Shown here piece by piece: positions 32,969 to 45,500 of a DNA stretch of 64,000 bases. The DNA lies in NCBI GenBank assembly GCA_037953625.1, contig CM075654.1, forward strand, positions 55,125,001-55,189,000. The letters are read 5' to 3'. The notes under the pieces are model-generated. The model worked only from the letters and a program-made list of their open reading frames with translations. It ran no database searches and was not told the origin of the DNA. Within the stretch, counting starts at the first letter, position 1. Each line of letters opens with the position of its first letter. This stretch comes from Crotalaria pallida (taxonomy: Eukaryota > Streptophyta > Magnoliopsida > Fabales > Fabaceae). Made by a program: the position numbers and the translations under genes.

Positions 32969-34091
32969 TGATCGAGGCCGTACCCGATACAAATAAAAAA
33001 AACAGTTTAAATATAGTACTAGGAAGTGACTCCTAGGTCGTCTCCCAAGGAATATCTTATCAAGCAAAAGGTCAAACAGATAGTATGCACAGAAAATAGG
33101 GGCGGGGGGTTTGTATTGAATGTTGAAATCTAAGATCAAAACAGAATTAAAATAAAAACGAAGTAACAGATAAGGAAAAGCGGATAAACCCCTTTGGCTC
33201 GCGTTCACAACTCTATCATCGGTCGCAGAAGATCAATTTCTTTCCTCTTCACTGTCCAACTCGTGAGAACTAAATACTAAGCGAAAATTCAATTCTCACC
33301 CCAAAACCCAAACCTCTAATTAAGCATTAAAAGCCAAAGCATGGAGATTTTTCGAGTTTGCATAAATTAGCATTCATACACATGAATTATCTCTATAGAA
33401 TGGAACTAAGCGAACCATAACATATCAATAAACATGAAAACAGTGAATAAAAACGAAATAGCATTAAGAATAAAACCTCAAGAGTATGTGATACATTACC
33501 CAAGGGATTTAACCTAAGAGTTTAGCCTTCCATGAAGAAAAATACCAAAAATGTGTAGAAAGGGAAGAGAGAGAAACCCTAGCAGCCACCACAAGCTTGG
33601 AGAACAAAACTAAGCCTTCTCTAAGAGAGAGAATCTAAAAACGTGATTATGGAAGGTGGCTGCTAGGGTTTACACGAAATTGGCTAATTAAATCACAAAA
33701 CGGGCCTAAATCATGGGCCCAAATCCTAAGGAAAGCTAATCTCTAAATTAAATCTAAAAATATCCTATAGATAAAATCTAAATCTTAAAAGATATAAACT
33801 AAATCTCAAATAATCCTAAAGATAGATTACAATCTTCACTTCATCATATATCTTCTCTTCCAAAATTAAATCTTCACTCCCAAAATGCCCAAAAAGCCCT
33901 TGTGCCAAATATGACCAGAAAATAGAAATAGAATTAATTAGGCTAAATAATCCGAAATTAAACAATATTCAGAATATTAGTCCAATAAACTCTAAATCAC
34001 TAAATCAAGCTAAACAATGTCAAATGGGCAACAAGTATCAATAATAGGAGTAAAATAATGCAAGGAATAATGGGAAATAAAATGCTCATCA
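32969..34091 (-). mobile_element. 5' LTR of the Athila-like element
   Basis: 1123 bp, TGATGAGC at 34091 to CTCGATCA at 32969, matching 24003-25122. The duplicated target CATCT follows at 34092. Confidence 0.88.
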
Positions 34092-34605
34092 CATCTTTTC
34101 CTGAACCATTCTGATTTTCTCAGTTGTCTGCTGCACCATTTCCGGTCCAACCACTAAGTTCTCCCCCACTTGAAACCAACATAGCGGGGTTTGACATTTC
34201 CTTCCATACAAAGCCTCAAACGGTGCCATCCCAATGCTCGCATGATAGCTGTTGTTGTATGTGAATTCTGCAAGAGGTAAAACTTGATCCCAACTTCCTT
34301 GTTCTTCAAGTGCACAAGCCCTCAACACATCTTCCAAAGACTGAATAGTTCTCTCCGTCTGACCATCCGTCTGTGGATGATACGCGGAACTCAATTTTAA
34401 TCTTGTTCCCATAGCATCATGCAGACTCTTCCAGAATTGTGAAGAAAATCTGGGATCTCGATCCGACACAATACTCGAAGGCACTCCGTGAAGATGAATT
34501 ATCTTCTTAATGTAGATATGGGTAAGCTTATTCAAAGGATAGCGCATATTTATCGGGATGAAATGCGCCGACTTAGTTAACCTATCCACCATCATCATCA
34601 TCGGA
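34092..34605 (-). pseudogene. Gypsy A pol, integrase core piece
   Basis: About 170 residues from VDRLTKSAHFIPI through VSDRDPRFSSQFW, YHPQTDGQTERTIQSLE and EFTYNNSYHASI to TTEKIRMVQEKM. The upstream boundary (about 34605) abuts truncated copia D gag within a GAT/ATG-rich string, and the two are in different frames. Compared with the gypsy C protein, about 77 residues (zinc-binding HHCC and the first integrase Asp) are missing between 39265 and here. The downstream end continues at 23997 after the Athila-like insertion. Confidence 0.85.
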
Positions 34606-35346
34606 ACTCTCTTTCTTTTTGTATGATCTATTGACTTTAAGAGCAAGTCCATTTCTTTCTTTGTTCTTATCCGACTCTTCATTGATACTTAATCGTCCAA
34701 GCTCCATTTCATGTTCTTGAAGCTTTCCAAAGAGTGTTGCTAGATCCATAGCATCCAAGTTTTTAGATTCAACAATAGCCGTTACTTTTGGTTGCCAATT
34801 CCTGTCTAAACATCTCAACACTTTGTTAGAAAGTTCACCTTGTAAGAAAGTCTTACCAAGAGCAAGTAAATGGTTAATAATATGAGTAAAACGCTTTTGC
34901 ATATCATTAATAGATTCATTTGGAAGCATTTGAAACAATTCATAATCACGCATTAAAGCATTCAATCTAGCTCTCCTAACCTCACTAGTTCCTTCATGAG
35001 TCACTTGTAAAGTGTCCCACATTTCCTTAGCACTAGAACATTGGGAAACCCTAAAGAACTCGTCATAGGACAAGGCGGAGGTAATGATATTCTTTGCTTT
35101 ATAATCATATTGTACTTTCTTTCTATCATCATCCTTCCACTTGTCCTCGGGGATTAAATGTTCTACACCTTCAACTAAACTAGAGGGGATATGATGACCT
35201 TTTTCAACTACTTTCCAAATTTCACTATCTATGGCTTGGATAAAGATTTTCATTCTAACTTTCCAATAAGCATAGCCTTTTCCGGCAAACAATGGAGGAC
35301 GATTTATTGAATAACCTTCACCACCAAAGGGATTCGTAGAACCCAT
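34606..35346 (-). pseudogene. Copia D second gag, truncated
   Basis: The first 250 or so residues of gag (MGSTNPFGGEGYSINRPP, DUF4219/UBN2 region) are almost identical to the complete copy at 38424. It stops at the Asp-rich run (SSDDDD) and fuses out of frame to gypsy A integrase. The break falls in a GAT repeat, which may have served as short homology. Confidence 0.85.
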
Positions 35347-35418
35347 TGCGATTTTCTTAAAGGATCTTTACGAAAAAGCTCTTATGCTCGTGTCTTTCGA
35401 TCGAGCTCTGATACCAAT

Positions 35419-36186
35419 TGAAGAAACAACAATTGGTGGTTGAAACAACTAAGGAACACTAGGAACACACCTAGAAGGGGGAGTTGAATAGGTGTAAAAG
35501 AAACCTTGAAAGATTTTCGAACGAAACAAATCGAAACAATTAAAACAAATGATTTTTGCAAATTTGTACTGTCTTAATCGATTATTCTGAAATTTAATCG
35601 ATTAAACCTGAAAGTTCAAAAGTCCTTAATCGATTATGAAAGTGTTCTAATTAATCACAAAGGTTAGGAAAAGGTTTATATAGAATACCCAAAAGTTGTA
35701 GCACTTGAAAACTGATTTTGAGAAGAGAAAATCGTATTTTAAAAAACCAGTTCAGCAATGTTTAATCGATTAAATCTTCACTTAATCGAGTAGTAATCGA
35801 TTAAATTCATCCTTAATCGATTAAATCCATACTGCACATTTTAGAAACTTGTTTTCTCAAAACTAAACCTTTCCTTTCAAACCTTTAAGCCACCTATTGA
35901 TTCTAGGTTAAGTGAAAACTCAAATTATGATTTAATCATGACTATGATAGAGATTCACTACCCTCTAAATAAACTCTAACCAAATAAAAGACCTAAGAAT
36001 CTTGAGAGGCAAAAGATAAAACAATTACAATTACACTCAAACTAAGTCTTCATGAGCTTGTTTTCTCTCTTCACTTGATGTTTGTTGTTGCTTGTTGAAC
36101 TTTAAACTTGATCAACATCTTTGTAGCTTGTTCAAAACACTTTGTAACCTTTTGTCATTATCAAAACATTCACCATGGAACTAACA
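35419..36186 (-). mobile_element. Copia D middle LTR
   Basis: 768 bp, TGTTAG at 36186 to CTTCA at 35419. A primer site ATTGGTATCAGAGC (35405-35418, minus) follows it and the polypurine tract precedes it. TAATCGATTA motifs lie within 35574-35830. Confidence 0.85.
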
Positions 36187-36633
36187 ATCTCCCCCTTTTT
36201 GAAAATGACAAACCATGTTTTGAATTTGATTAAAGTTGTTGATGCTTTAACAATTTGATCACTTGGTGAGAAACTTGCTCCCCCTCAATCAATGCATTTG
36301 ATATTTGAAATCCAATTGATAGAAGCTTGATTCTCCCCCTATCTTCAACAACTTAGCTCAACCTACATAAAAACAACAAAACAGCCTTTCTCCACAAAAA
36401 CATATCATTTCTCTCATTTTTCAAAACATACCATTTCTCCCCCTTTGGCATTATCAAAAAGTAATATATATACCAATTGAAATATAAAATACTAAGCCAA
36501 AATAGAGAAATCACCAATCATTCCTTTTCAACATTGATACCAATTGAAAATGCAAATGTAATACCAATTGAAGATGCAAATGTATGAATAACACTTGTAA
36601 GCCCTTTGCTCTTCAATCATACCTACAAAACAA
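36187..36633 (-). other. Copia D region between gag and polypurine tract, pol absent
   Basis: About 450 bp where pol should be. No protease, integrase or reverse transcriptase sequence is seen. It holds a short direct repeat near 36537-36590 (ATACCAATTGAA...ATGCAAATGTA twice) and, on the minus strand, the polypurine tract next to the LTR. Confidence 0.7.
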
Positions 36634-38424
36634 TCATGCTTTGCCTTTTGGTATCCAAATGGTTTTGGATCCATTTTTGTTAGTGTAGGGACTCTCACCC
36701 TTTTTCCTCCAAACAAAATATCCTTTAGGTATACCATGCACTTTAATATAACACACATTTGAAGTATATCCATGAGTACCGCAATAGAAACATGTTGGTG
36801 CATTTGAGAAATCAACTTTAGAAAAATCAACAACATTTCTATGAGAATTACTCTTAGCATTAGTATAACCCAAACCAAACTTGTTTGAATTTTCTCTTTG
36901 AAAATTTAACAATGTGCGCAATCTAATATCACCATTTGTGAAACTTGCAAGCTTATTTTTCAAAATAGCATTTTCATCTTTAAGCAACTTGCAATTCTCA
37001 CAATCAACCACAATATTCACTCTACTAGCACAATCACAAGAAGAACTAGCATATATAAGATCAAGAGTTTCATTTTCAAGATTAAGCTCATCAACTTGTT
37101 TTTGAAGTTCTAAAATCTCTTTTTGATGTTTCAAAATGAGCTTCTTTCTTTCAATGTTTTTCAAAGCTAGTTTTTCAAGTTGTTCATGCATTTCTTCATA
37201 AGCATTATATAACAATTCATATTTAGAAGAAATTTCGGATTTAGTATGACTTACATCGCTTTCCTCGCTTTGATAACTTGATTCATCATTTGAACTTTGT
37301 TCTTCATCTACTAGAGTTATCAAGTTGAGACAAGCGGCTTCTTCATTATCCGAACTACTATTTGATGTGCTTTTCTTGTTATCTTCATCACTATCCCAAA
37401 CTATGTATGCTCTTTTAGATTTTGAATTTTTCTTTTCTTTCTCCTTCTTCTTGAGATACTTAGAGCACGAATACTTGAGATGACCAGGCTTTCCACATTC
37501 ATGGCAAACTACACCTTCTTTTGAAGTCTTGGTCTTGTAGTGTGGGGAATCCTTCTCTTTACCTTTGTCTTTGTTCAACCTTCCTTTTCTCCTTAGAAAT
37601 TTGTCAAACTTCCTTAGTAAAAGTTTCATTTCTTTTTCATCAACATCCGAATCGGAATCTTCACTATCATCATCATCATCGGAACTCTCTTTCTTTTTGT
37701 ATGATCTATTGACTTTAAGAGCAAGTCCCTTTCTTTCTTTGTTCTTATCCGACTCTTCATTGATACTTAATCGTCCAAGCTCCATTTCATGTTCTTGAAG
37801 CTTTCCAAAGAGTGTTGCTAGATCCATAGCATCCAAGTTTTTAGATTCAACAATAGCCGTTACTTTTGGTTGCCAATTCCTGTCTAAACATCTCAACACT
37901 TTGTTAGAAAGTTCACCTTGTAAGAAAGTCTTACCAAGAGCAAGTAAATGGTTAATAGTATGAGTAAAACGCTTTTGCATATCATTAATAGATTCATTTG
38001 GAAGCATTTGAAACAATTCATAATCACGCATTAAAGCATTCAATCTAGCTCTCCTAACCTCACTAGTTCCTTCATGAGTCACTTGTAAAGTGTCCCACAT
38101 TTCCTTAGCACTAGAACATTGGGAAACCCTAAAGAACTCGTCATAGGACAAGGCGGAGGTAATGATATTCTTTGCTTTATAATCATATTGTACTTTCTTT
38201 CTATCATCATCCTTCCACTTGTCCTCGGGGATTAAATGTTCTACACCTTCAACTAAACTAGAGGGGATATGAGGACCTTTTTCAACTACTTTCCAAATTT
38301 CACTATCTATGGCTTGGATAAAGATTTTCATTCTAACTTTCCAATAAGCATAGCCTTTTCCGGCAAACAATGGAGGACGATTTATTGAATAACCTTCACC
38401 ACCAAAGGGATTCGTAGAACCCAT
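36634..38424 (-). CDS. Copia D gag, complete
   Basis: 596 residues, uninterrupted, beginning MGSTNPFGGEG 70 bases inside the LTR. DUF4219/UBN2 region at about 1-220 (SALSYDEFF, MWDTLQVTHEG, KVLRCLDRNWQPKV), acidic run near 250-265, CCHC knuckle (CHECGKPGHLKYSC) near 312, a long Glu/Lys/Leu-rich coiled-coil stretch (about 390-500), and a second CX2CX4HX4C knuckle (CFYCGTHGYTSNVC) near 555. It ends IWIPKGKA and stop, just where relatives enter pol. With LTRs and gag but no pol it matches the known TR-GAG type of non-autonomous element, which would rely on pol from a relative. Confidence 0.87.
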   Translation of the reverse strand: MGSTNPFGGEGYSINRPPLFAGKGYAYWKVRMKIFIQAIDSEIWKVVEKGPHIPSSLVEGVEHLIPEDKWKDDDRKKVQYDYKAKNIITSALSYDEFFRVSQCSSAKEMWDTLQVTHEGTSEVRRARLNALMRDYELFQMLPNESINDMQKRFTHTINHLLALGKTFLQGELSNKVLRCLDRNWQPKVTAIVESKNLDAMDLATLFGKLQEHEMELGRLSINEESDKNKERKGLALKVNRSYKKKESSDDDDDSEDSDSDVDEKEMKLLLRKFDKFLRRKGRLNKDKGKEKDSPHYKTKTSKEGVVCHECGKPGHLKYSCSKYLKKKEKEKKNSKSKRAYIVWDSDEDNKKSTSNSSSDNEEAACLNLITLVDEEQSSNDESSYQSEESDVSHTKSEISSKYELLYNAYEEMHEQLEKLALKNIERKKLILKHQKEILELQKQVDELNLENETLDLIYASSSCDCASRVNIVVDCENCKLLKDENAILKNKLASFTNGDIRLRTLLNFQRENSNKFGLGYTNAKSNSHRNVVDFSKVDFSNAPTCFYCGTHGYTSNVCYIKVHGIPKGYFVWRKKGESPYTNKNGSKTIWIPKGKA

Positions 38425-38481
38425 TGCGATTTTCTTAAAGGATCTTTACGAAAAAGCTCTTATGCTCGTGTCTTTCGACCG

Positions 38482-38496
38482 AGCTCTGATACCAAT
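38482..38496 (-). promoter_or_regulatory. Copia D primer-binding site
   Basis: The minus strand reads ATTGGTATCAGAGC immediately inside the LTR, a perfect initiator-Met site. The second copy is at 35405-35418. Confidence 0.82.
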
Positions 38497-39264
38497 TGAA
38501 GAAACCGCAATTGGTGGTTGAAACAACTAAGGAACACTAGGAACACACCTATAAGGGGGGGTTGAATAGGTGTAAAAGAAACCTTGAAAGATTTTCGAAC
38601 GAAACAAATCAAAATAATTAAAACAAATGATTTTTGCAAATTTGTACTGTCTTAATCGATTACTCTGAAATTTAATCGATTAAACCTGAAAGTTCAAAAG
38701 TCCTTAATCGATTATGAAAGTGTTCTAATTAATCACAAAGGTTAGGAAAAGGTTTATATAGAATACCCAAAAGTTGTAGCACTTGAAAACTGATTTTGAG
38801 AAGAGAAAATCGTATTTTAAAAAACCAGTTCAGCAGTGTTTAATCGATTAAATCTTCACTTAATCGAGTAGTAATCGATTAAATTCATCCTTAATCGATT
38901 AAATCCATACTGCACATTTTAGAAAATTGTTTTCTCAAAACTAAACCTTTCCTTTCAAACCTTTAAGCCACCTATTGATTCTAGGTTAAGTGAAAACTCA
39001 AATTATGATTTAATCATGACTATGATAGAGATTCACTACCCTCTAAATAAACTCTAACCAAATAAAAGACCTAAGAAGCTTGAGAGGCAAAAGATAAAAC
39101 AATTACAATTACACTCAAACTAAGTCTTCATGAGCTTGTTTTCTCTCTTCACTTGATGTTTGTTGTTGCTTGTTGAACTTGAAACTTGATCAACATCTTT
39201 GTAGCTTGTTCAAAACACTTTGTAACCTTTTGTCATTATCAAAACATTCACCATGGAACTAACA
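38497..39264 (-). mobile_element. Copia D upstream LTR
   Basis: 768 bp, TGTTAG at 39264. The five bases beyond it (tttgg, 39265-39269) belong to the interrupted gypsy A integrase; the matching copy at the other end has been lost with the missing part of the element. Confidence 0.85.
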
Positions 39265-42200
39265 TTTGGTTGATCCAGGATGCATACTCATCCGACTCTT
39301 ATGTGCTTCATCAAGAATCAGTCTTCTAACCTCCTGATTTCTTGGTATGCAAATCCTTGTTCTGAAACGAAGGATTCCATCCAACCCAATATTAAAATCA
39401 GGTTTCTTCCCTTCTAAACCCAATATCCTCTTTTCGATCAACTCCTCATCTACTTGTTGCAACTCCCGAATTCTTTCCAAAAACTCATTTGTAATTTGCA
39501 TCATCCCTAACTTGATACTTGATGGTTCCACTTGCGTCAACAAGCTCAAGTCTCTAAATTCCTCAATCAGCGCTGCCTCCTTCACCATCATCGTACTTAT
39601 GTGGATTGCTTTCCGGCTCAAAGCATCCGCAACCACATTGGCTTTACCCGGATGGTAATGGAGTTTAAAGTCATAATCCTTCAAAAACTCCATCCACCTT
39701 CTTTGCCTCATGTTCAACTCTTTTTGGTCAAACTGATATTTCAAACTCTTATGGTCACTAAATACTTGGAAAGTAGTGCCATAGAGATGATGTCTCCATA
39801 TATTTAAGGCAAACACAATAGCAGCCAATTCCAAATCGTGTGTCGGGTAATTCACCTCATGATTCTTCAACTGTCGTGATGCATATGCCACTACTCTTCC
39901 TTCTTGAATCAATACACACCCCAGTCCTTGCTTAGATGCATCACAGTACACTTCAAAGCTCTTGTGAGGATCAGGTAAGATTAACACAGGAGACGATGTT
40001 AACCTTTCCTTCAACTCTCGGAAACTACTTTCACACCTGTCGTCCCACACGAACGGTTGATCTTTCCGAGTCAACTTGGTCAATGGCAATACAATCTTGG
40101 AAAATCCTTCTATAAACCGACGATAGTATCCAGCCAGCCCTAAGAAACTTCTCACCTCAGTCACAGTCTTAGGCTGTTCCCAGCTTAGCACTGAACTTAC
40201 CTTTGCTGGATCCACCGCAATTCCTTCCTTAGAGATTACATGCCCCAGAAACTTCACTTCATTCAACCAAAACTCACATTTCGTAAGTTTGGCGTACAAC
40301 TGCTTCTCCTTCAGGACTTTTAACACTATCCTGAGATGTTCTTCATGCTCCTCCGGACTCTTAGAATAGACCAGAATATCATCTATAAACACCACTACGA
40401 ATAAATCCAGGTATGGTCTAAAGATCCGGTTCATATAGTCCATGAAAATGGAAGGTGCATTAGTCCATCCGAACGGTATCACAATATACTCATTATGATC
40501 GTATCGAGATCGAAATGCAGTCTTAGGTATATCTTCCTCCTTTATCCTGATCTGATGATAACCCGATCTCAGATCAATCTTGGAAAATACTGCAGCTCCT
40601 CTAACTTGATCCATAAGGTCATCGATCCTTGGCAAAGAGTACTTATTCTTAATGGTGACCTTATTCAACTGTCTGTAGTGCACACACATTCTCATACTCC
40701 CATCCTTCTTCTTTACAAAAAGTAATGGAACTCCCCAAGGCGAAACACTTGGCCTGATCATCTGCTTCTGCAGCAATTCCTCTATCTGCTTTTTCATTTC
40801 TGCCATTTCCAGCGGTGCCATTCTATAAGGAGCAATAGAGATGGGACCCGCTCCAGGAACTAAATCAATTCCAAACTCTATTTCTCGCTTCGGAGGTAAT
40901 CCTGGTATCTCTTCAGGAAATACTTTCGAAAATTCCCTCACCACAGGAATCTCTTCTATCGGCATCGATTCTTCTTCCCCGGTAGCAGAGAATAAACACA
41001 TATAACCTTCAGGTTCAAGGGTTCTATATTGAATTGTCTTTCTCTCACAATTGATGATCACTTGGTTCTTCATCAACCAATCCATACCCAAGTTCACATC
41101 TAATTGTAACTTAGGGAGACAAACCAAATCTACTTTAGAGACACGACCCAAGATTTCAACATTACACCCTAAGCAAACCTTAGAGGTAAAGATCGGCATC
41201 CCAGTAGGGGTATCTATACTAAGATAGCAAGGCGAATCGGAGACAACAAGATTCAACCTATTCACACATTTAGGAGAAACAAAAGAATGTGTAGCTCCAG
41301 AATCAAACATAATCTTGCAAGGTTGATCATTAAGCAAAAAGTTACCTTGCACGAGATTCAGGGTTTGAGTTGCTTCATTACCACTCAGGGTAAACACTCT
41401 TCCTTGCACCACCGACTTGCCGGTAGATCCTTTGGCATCACCTTTTGCAGGCTCTCTGCAATCGCGAGCAAAATGTCCTTGCTTTCCACATTTAAAGCAT
41501 CCTCCTGTGGACCAGCAGAATTGGCCATGATGATAACGCCTACACTTCTCACAGTAAGGAGCATTATCGCGAGACTTGTTTTTGTTATCCATCATAGCTT
41601 TGCTCTTTCCCTTGTTCTTCTGAGCATATGGACCATTATTTCGGTGATCGAATCTCTTCTTCCTCTGTGGTCCATAGTTCTGTCCACTACCCTTTCCTTG
41701 GCTTCCTATCAACTCAGCCTTCTTGTCATCCTCATACATTCTGCACATATCCACAAGTGCAGGAAAACTCTGAATCCTCTGGTAACTGAAAATAGATTTC
41801 AGCTCCGGTCTCAGCCCACCTTCGAACTTAACACACTTACTCCTTTCATCAGGGTTATTCAAGTAGTAGGGAGAATATTTCATCAGTTCCTCAAATCTGG
41901 CAGCATATTCTCCTACACTCATATCCCCCTTCTTCAATTGCATGAACTCTACCTCCTTCTTTCTCCTTAAATCTTCTGGAAAGTATTTATTAAGGAATTT
42001 CTCCATAAACACTCCCCAGTTGATTGCTCTCCTTTCATAATTCAGCAATTGAACAGTGTGGTCCCACCAGTTCTCAGCTTCCCCATGGAGCATGTAAACT
42101 GCATAGGTTACCTTCTGCTCATCAGAACAATCCAAAGTTCTGAAAATCTTGTTGATCTCGTACAACCACTTATTTGCCTCATCAGGTTTGTATCCTCCTT

Positions 42201-42387
42201 CAAACCTTGGTGGATTGCACTTCCTGAATTCCGACAGAGTCTTAGCATCATGATTCACCACATTACCAGCATGTGGATTACCAGCTCGTCCTTGAGGTGG
42301 CTGTTGTTGCTGTTGCTGCATGCCCTCCAGCACAGTCGTAATACGTTCTAACATTTCGTTCGTATAATTTCTATTTATGGTTGCCAT
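39265..42387 (-). pseudogene. Gypsy A gag-pol, N-terminal two thirds (open until interrupted)
   Basis: About 1040 residues in one frame from ATG 42387. Gag domain at about 60-200 (WLYEINKIF, AENWWDH, FLNKYFPEDLRRKKEVEF), CCHC knuckle (CFKCGKQGHFARDC) near 297, protease (IMFDSGATHSFVS) near 360, reverse transcriptase at about 540-700 (SPWGVPLLFVKKKDGS, KIDLRSGYHQI, active site FIDDILVYSK), RNase H at about 800-920 (YCDASKQGLGCVL, DLELAAIVFAL, DHKSLKYQF), then the first residues of the zinc-binding integrase domain (HPGSTK). Copia D interrupts it there. Two unusual residues are seen: MCVHYRQLN where family members have Asp, and FGWTNAP for FGLTNAP. The absence of stops over 3.1 kb suggests a fairly young insertion. 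Confidence 0.9.
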
Positions 42388-42525
42388 AGAAAGACCTGCA
42401 CTATGGGCTTTGGGTCACTAAAAGGTCTTTAAAACATAAGCACTACTAGCTTACTCCAACACATTCAAATAACATTGAATACCATACTTAGCTGCATCAT
42501 CGGGATCATGAGGGACAGGACCAAT

Positions 42526-42537
42526 GCTCTGATACCA
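42526..42537 (-). promoter_or_regulatory. Gypsy A primer-binding site
   Basis: The minus strand reads TGGTATCAGAGC, seven bases after the LTR end TGTCACA if the LTR is taken by its terminal repeats (TGTAACACCC/GGGTGTCACA). Confidence 0.8.
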
Positions 42538-42544
42538 CCAAACG

Positions 42545-45500
42545 TGTGACACCCTCGTTTTATATCTTGAAAATAAAAAATATTTCCAAATATAGAATAC
42601 TTGCTATCAAAAATTGAGACTAGAAAATTTTTCCTTTTTAATTGGTATTTGCTCAATTATAAACACCTTTAATCTGGACGAATAATTTAAATTCGGCTTA
42701 ATAATACCTTAATTACGAAAAGGCTCTCGAGACAATGTCTTTTTAACATAATGAAAACATATTCGTAACCCTTATTAAAAACATATCATTTGTCTCTTGA
42801 GTTTGATCGAACGTATAAAATATAAGCTTATTGTCGAATCCTTTTGAATCAAAATCAGAGTATGTGGAAGTAAAAGTAATACTTGTGGGGCACTGCTGAG
42901 GTAAATAAAAACATCATATATATATATATATCATGATAAAACCCCACCAGTATCATAAGTAGCAAGTAGCAAAAGTCGAAATAGCAAGTTTTTGATGAAA
43001 CATATACAAACCAGCTGCATAAAATGAACCTCACTCTAAGACCTCTCAAAATATATACAATATATCACAATATCCAAAAATAGAAGTCCCAGAGCAGGTC
43101 ATCCATGTCCTCAGCAGCTCCTCCGATCCTCTGCAGCTCTATCCCTAGGACCTAGGATCCAAAACATCTATGCTATGCAGGCTCCTAGGAACCAGCGGGT
43201 CCACCTCTAGCAGAAAAAGTAGGCTCGACATGCACCTCCTCCTCGTCCTCGTCCTCCACAGGGTCCTCCTCGACCTCGCCCGACTGTGCAGATACCCCAC
43301 CACTGGGTCTAGGATCTGCAGAAGCAGTCCTCTCAAAGTCAGTCGGACCAGGAGAAGGAGTCTCCTCAGTAACAACTATGTGGGAGGAAGGATGAGTACG
43401 AGTGGCAGCTCTAAAACGAAAACTATAGAATCGACGCACAGGTCGAGCTGGGGGTGGTCCTCTATATGTATAAAAAGGCGGAACATGCATAGTATAGACT
43501 AAAGGGATCCTAAATCTATGAGGTCGCACCCGAACCAGAGGGTTAGGGTGGTAGAGAGTGATCTCCACCTCCCCCTCAAAAGTGGCACGATGCTCCTCCT
43601 ACGTACATATACCACTAGGGATAGGGCGTATCTCTATGCAGGATAGGTATCTGGCCATCACCTAAACAGGGCATAGGGAGTAAGTATACACATATACATA
43701 ATTGATAAAGACTAAAATTACAAACACAAATATGTCATGGACAGACAATAATGCAAGTACATATGAGCATACCAATTTTCAACATTATATCTCTTATAAT
43801 GCAAGTGGCATGATGCATGATTTTCTATCCACAACTGAGGCCTCTAAAAGTCCATCTTGGACGTCCATCCAATACACCGTTGTGTTCCCAGAACACTGAC
43901 ATTCGTTCCCAGAACGTAATGTCAAACCATACTTGGATAAATAAGCATCACTCCCAGAGTGTGCATCACGTTCCCAGAACGCATACGTTCCCAGAACGCA
44001 TAAAAACCATGTCCCAGACACTGGCCACATTCCCAGAATGTGTCATCAAGTAGGTTACAATTTGGTACTCCCGTAGTACCCTCCTCATATTCCCAGAATA
44101 TGATAAACGTTCCTACCAACCAATCTCCCATTCTCTATGCATGAATGCACAATTATTAAGGTTGGTTTTATCTTTACTTTAATTACCGTGATTTAGAAAT
44201 ATTTCAATTTCTCTTTTGAATGATTAATTTGAGGTATAATCCTTGGCACAAAAATTCACTCTTGAATTATCTCAAAAACATGCCATTTAGCTTAGATTGG
44301 GAAAAACTTAGCCAATGGTATTCATTTTCACTTAAAAGACTTAACTTTTATTTTTCAGTTTCAGGTATTAACCGGTTACAGTCTCAGGCTAACCGATTAG
44401 AATTACAGACCTGAACTGGTTTACCATTGAAATTCAGAAAACCCTTTTTCTTGAATTCTTTACCCAATCCATAAACAAGTTTCAACATTGTTTTATACCT
44501 CAAATTCACTGTTTTCATCATTCCAAAAGTCTAAATCACATTCCAATTTCCAAATGAGCATAATTTCCTCTTGAAATTATCTCATTACACTAAGGTATCA
44601 ACTCTCATTTTCAATCTGAACCATACAATATTAATCAGCATATTTTCAGACTGAATTCCAGTGAAATTAAAGTCTAGATTTGAGTAAAAATGATAAGACC
44701 ACTAATTTCAGAAATTCATTTTCTTTGAAATTTTACAGTATCTAACCGGTTACAATTATCGAATAACCGGTTAGATTATGCAGTCTGAACACTGAAACAT
44801 GAGGTTTTATAAACCATTCTTTTCTGTACTCAAATCTAACCAATTTCAACACTCAAAAGAGTTCATATCCCTTAAAATAAACATGTTCAACCACAGAAAC
44901 ACATTTAACTTGCATGCATTAAGTTTAAAGTATCAAATTGCATAAAAACCCACATAAACACAATTTAATACCACAAAACTTACAATAAACATTTAGATTG
45001 TGATTCAAGCATCAAAATCACTTGCAAGCATCAACACAAAGTTGCTCAAAACAGAATTGAGCTAGAATTTGGCCTCCAAGCCTTTTGATCTTAAACACAT
45101 AATGCCCTTTTTGAGTCCTTGTTGACTCAAATCCTAAATCACTTGATTTTAGTCTAAATCTAGTATAAGGTAAACTTCTCCCATACCTCAAAGTTGTGTT
45201 TGATGAGTAATAGCACTGAAACTTGAAGAAAATCCACAAACTCCCCACAAATCCTATGTTCTGCTCTCAGCCACGATTTCCATCAACAGGGTTCAAAAAC
45301 CAGAGAATTTGACATAGAAATTGACCAAAGAAATTGGGGAAAACAATTAGAACTTGATCTAGGTAACATTCACTAAGAAATGAAAGTGATTTGAGGCTTA
45401 AGAGTTGTTTGTACTTGCCAAAATCCAAACTCAAACCCAGCTTCCCGAACCAGAAAACTCAAAATCCAGTTTTTCCAACTTCAACTTCTGTGAGTGATTT

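Larger units (their letters stand above)
24003..34091 (-). mobile_element. Athila/Calypso-like Ty3/gypsy retrotransposon
   Basis: A 10.1-kb element in gypsy A, with CATCT on both sides (23998-24002, 34092-34096). In transcription order: 5' LTR 34091-32969, primer site, gag, pol, a long post-pol region, 3' LTR 25122-24003. The primer site TGGCGCCGTTGCCGGGGA is the form typical of the Athila group, to which soybean Calypso belongs. No env-like frame was found after pol. Both gag-pol junction and pol carry stops and frameshifts, so it is inactive. Confidence 0.9.
34606..39264 (-). mobile_element. Copia D: pol-less copia element in LTR-gag-LTR-gag arrangement
   Basis: In transcription order: LTR 39264-38497, primer site, full gag 38424-36634, about 0.45 kb, polypurine tract (AAAAAGGGGGAGAT, 36187-36200), LTR 36186-35419, primer site, second gag truncated at about 34606, then gypsy A integrase. 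Both LTRs are 768 bp and differ at about ten places. The left end has no LTR and no target duplication. The middle LTR has a polypurine tract on one side and a primer site on the other, as in tandem copies sharing one LTR. No pol is present. Confidence 0.87.
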
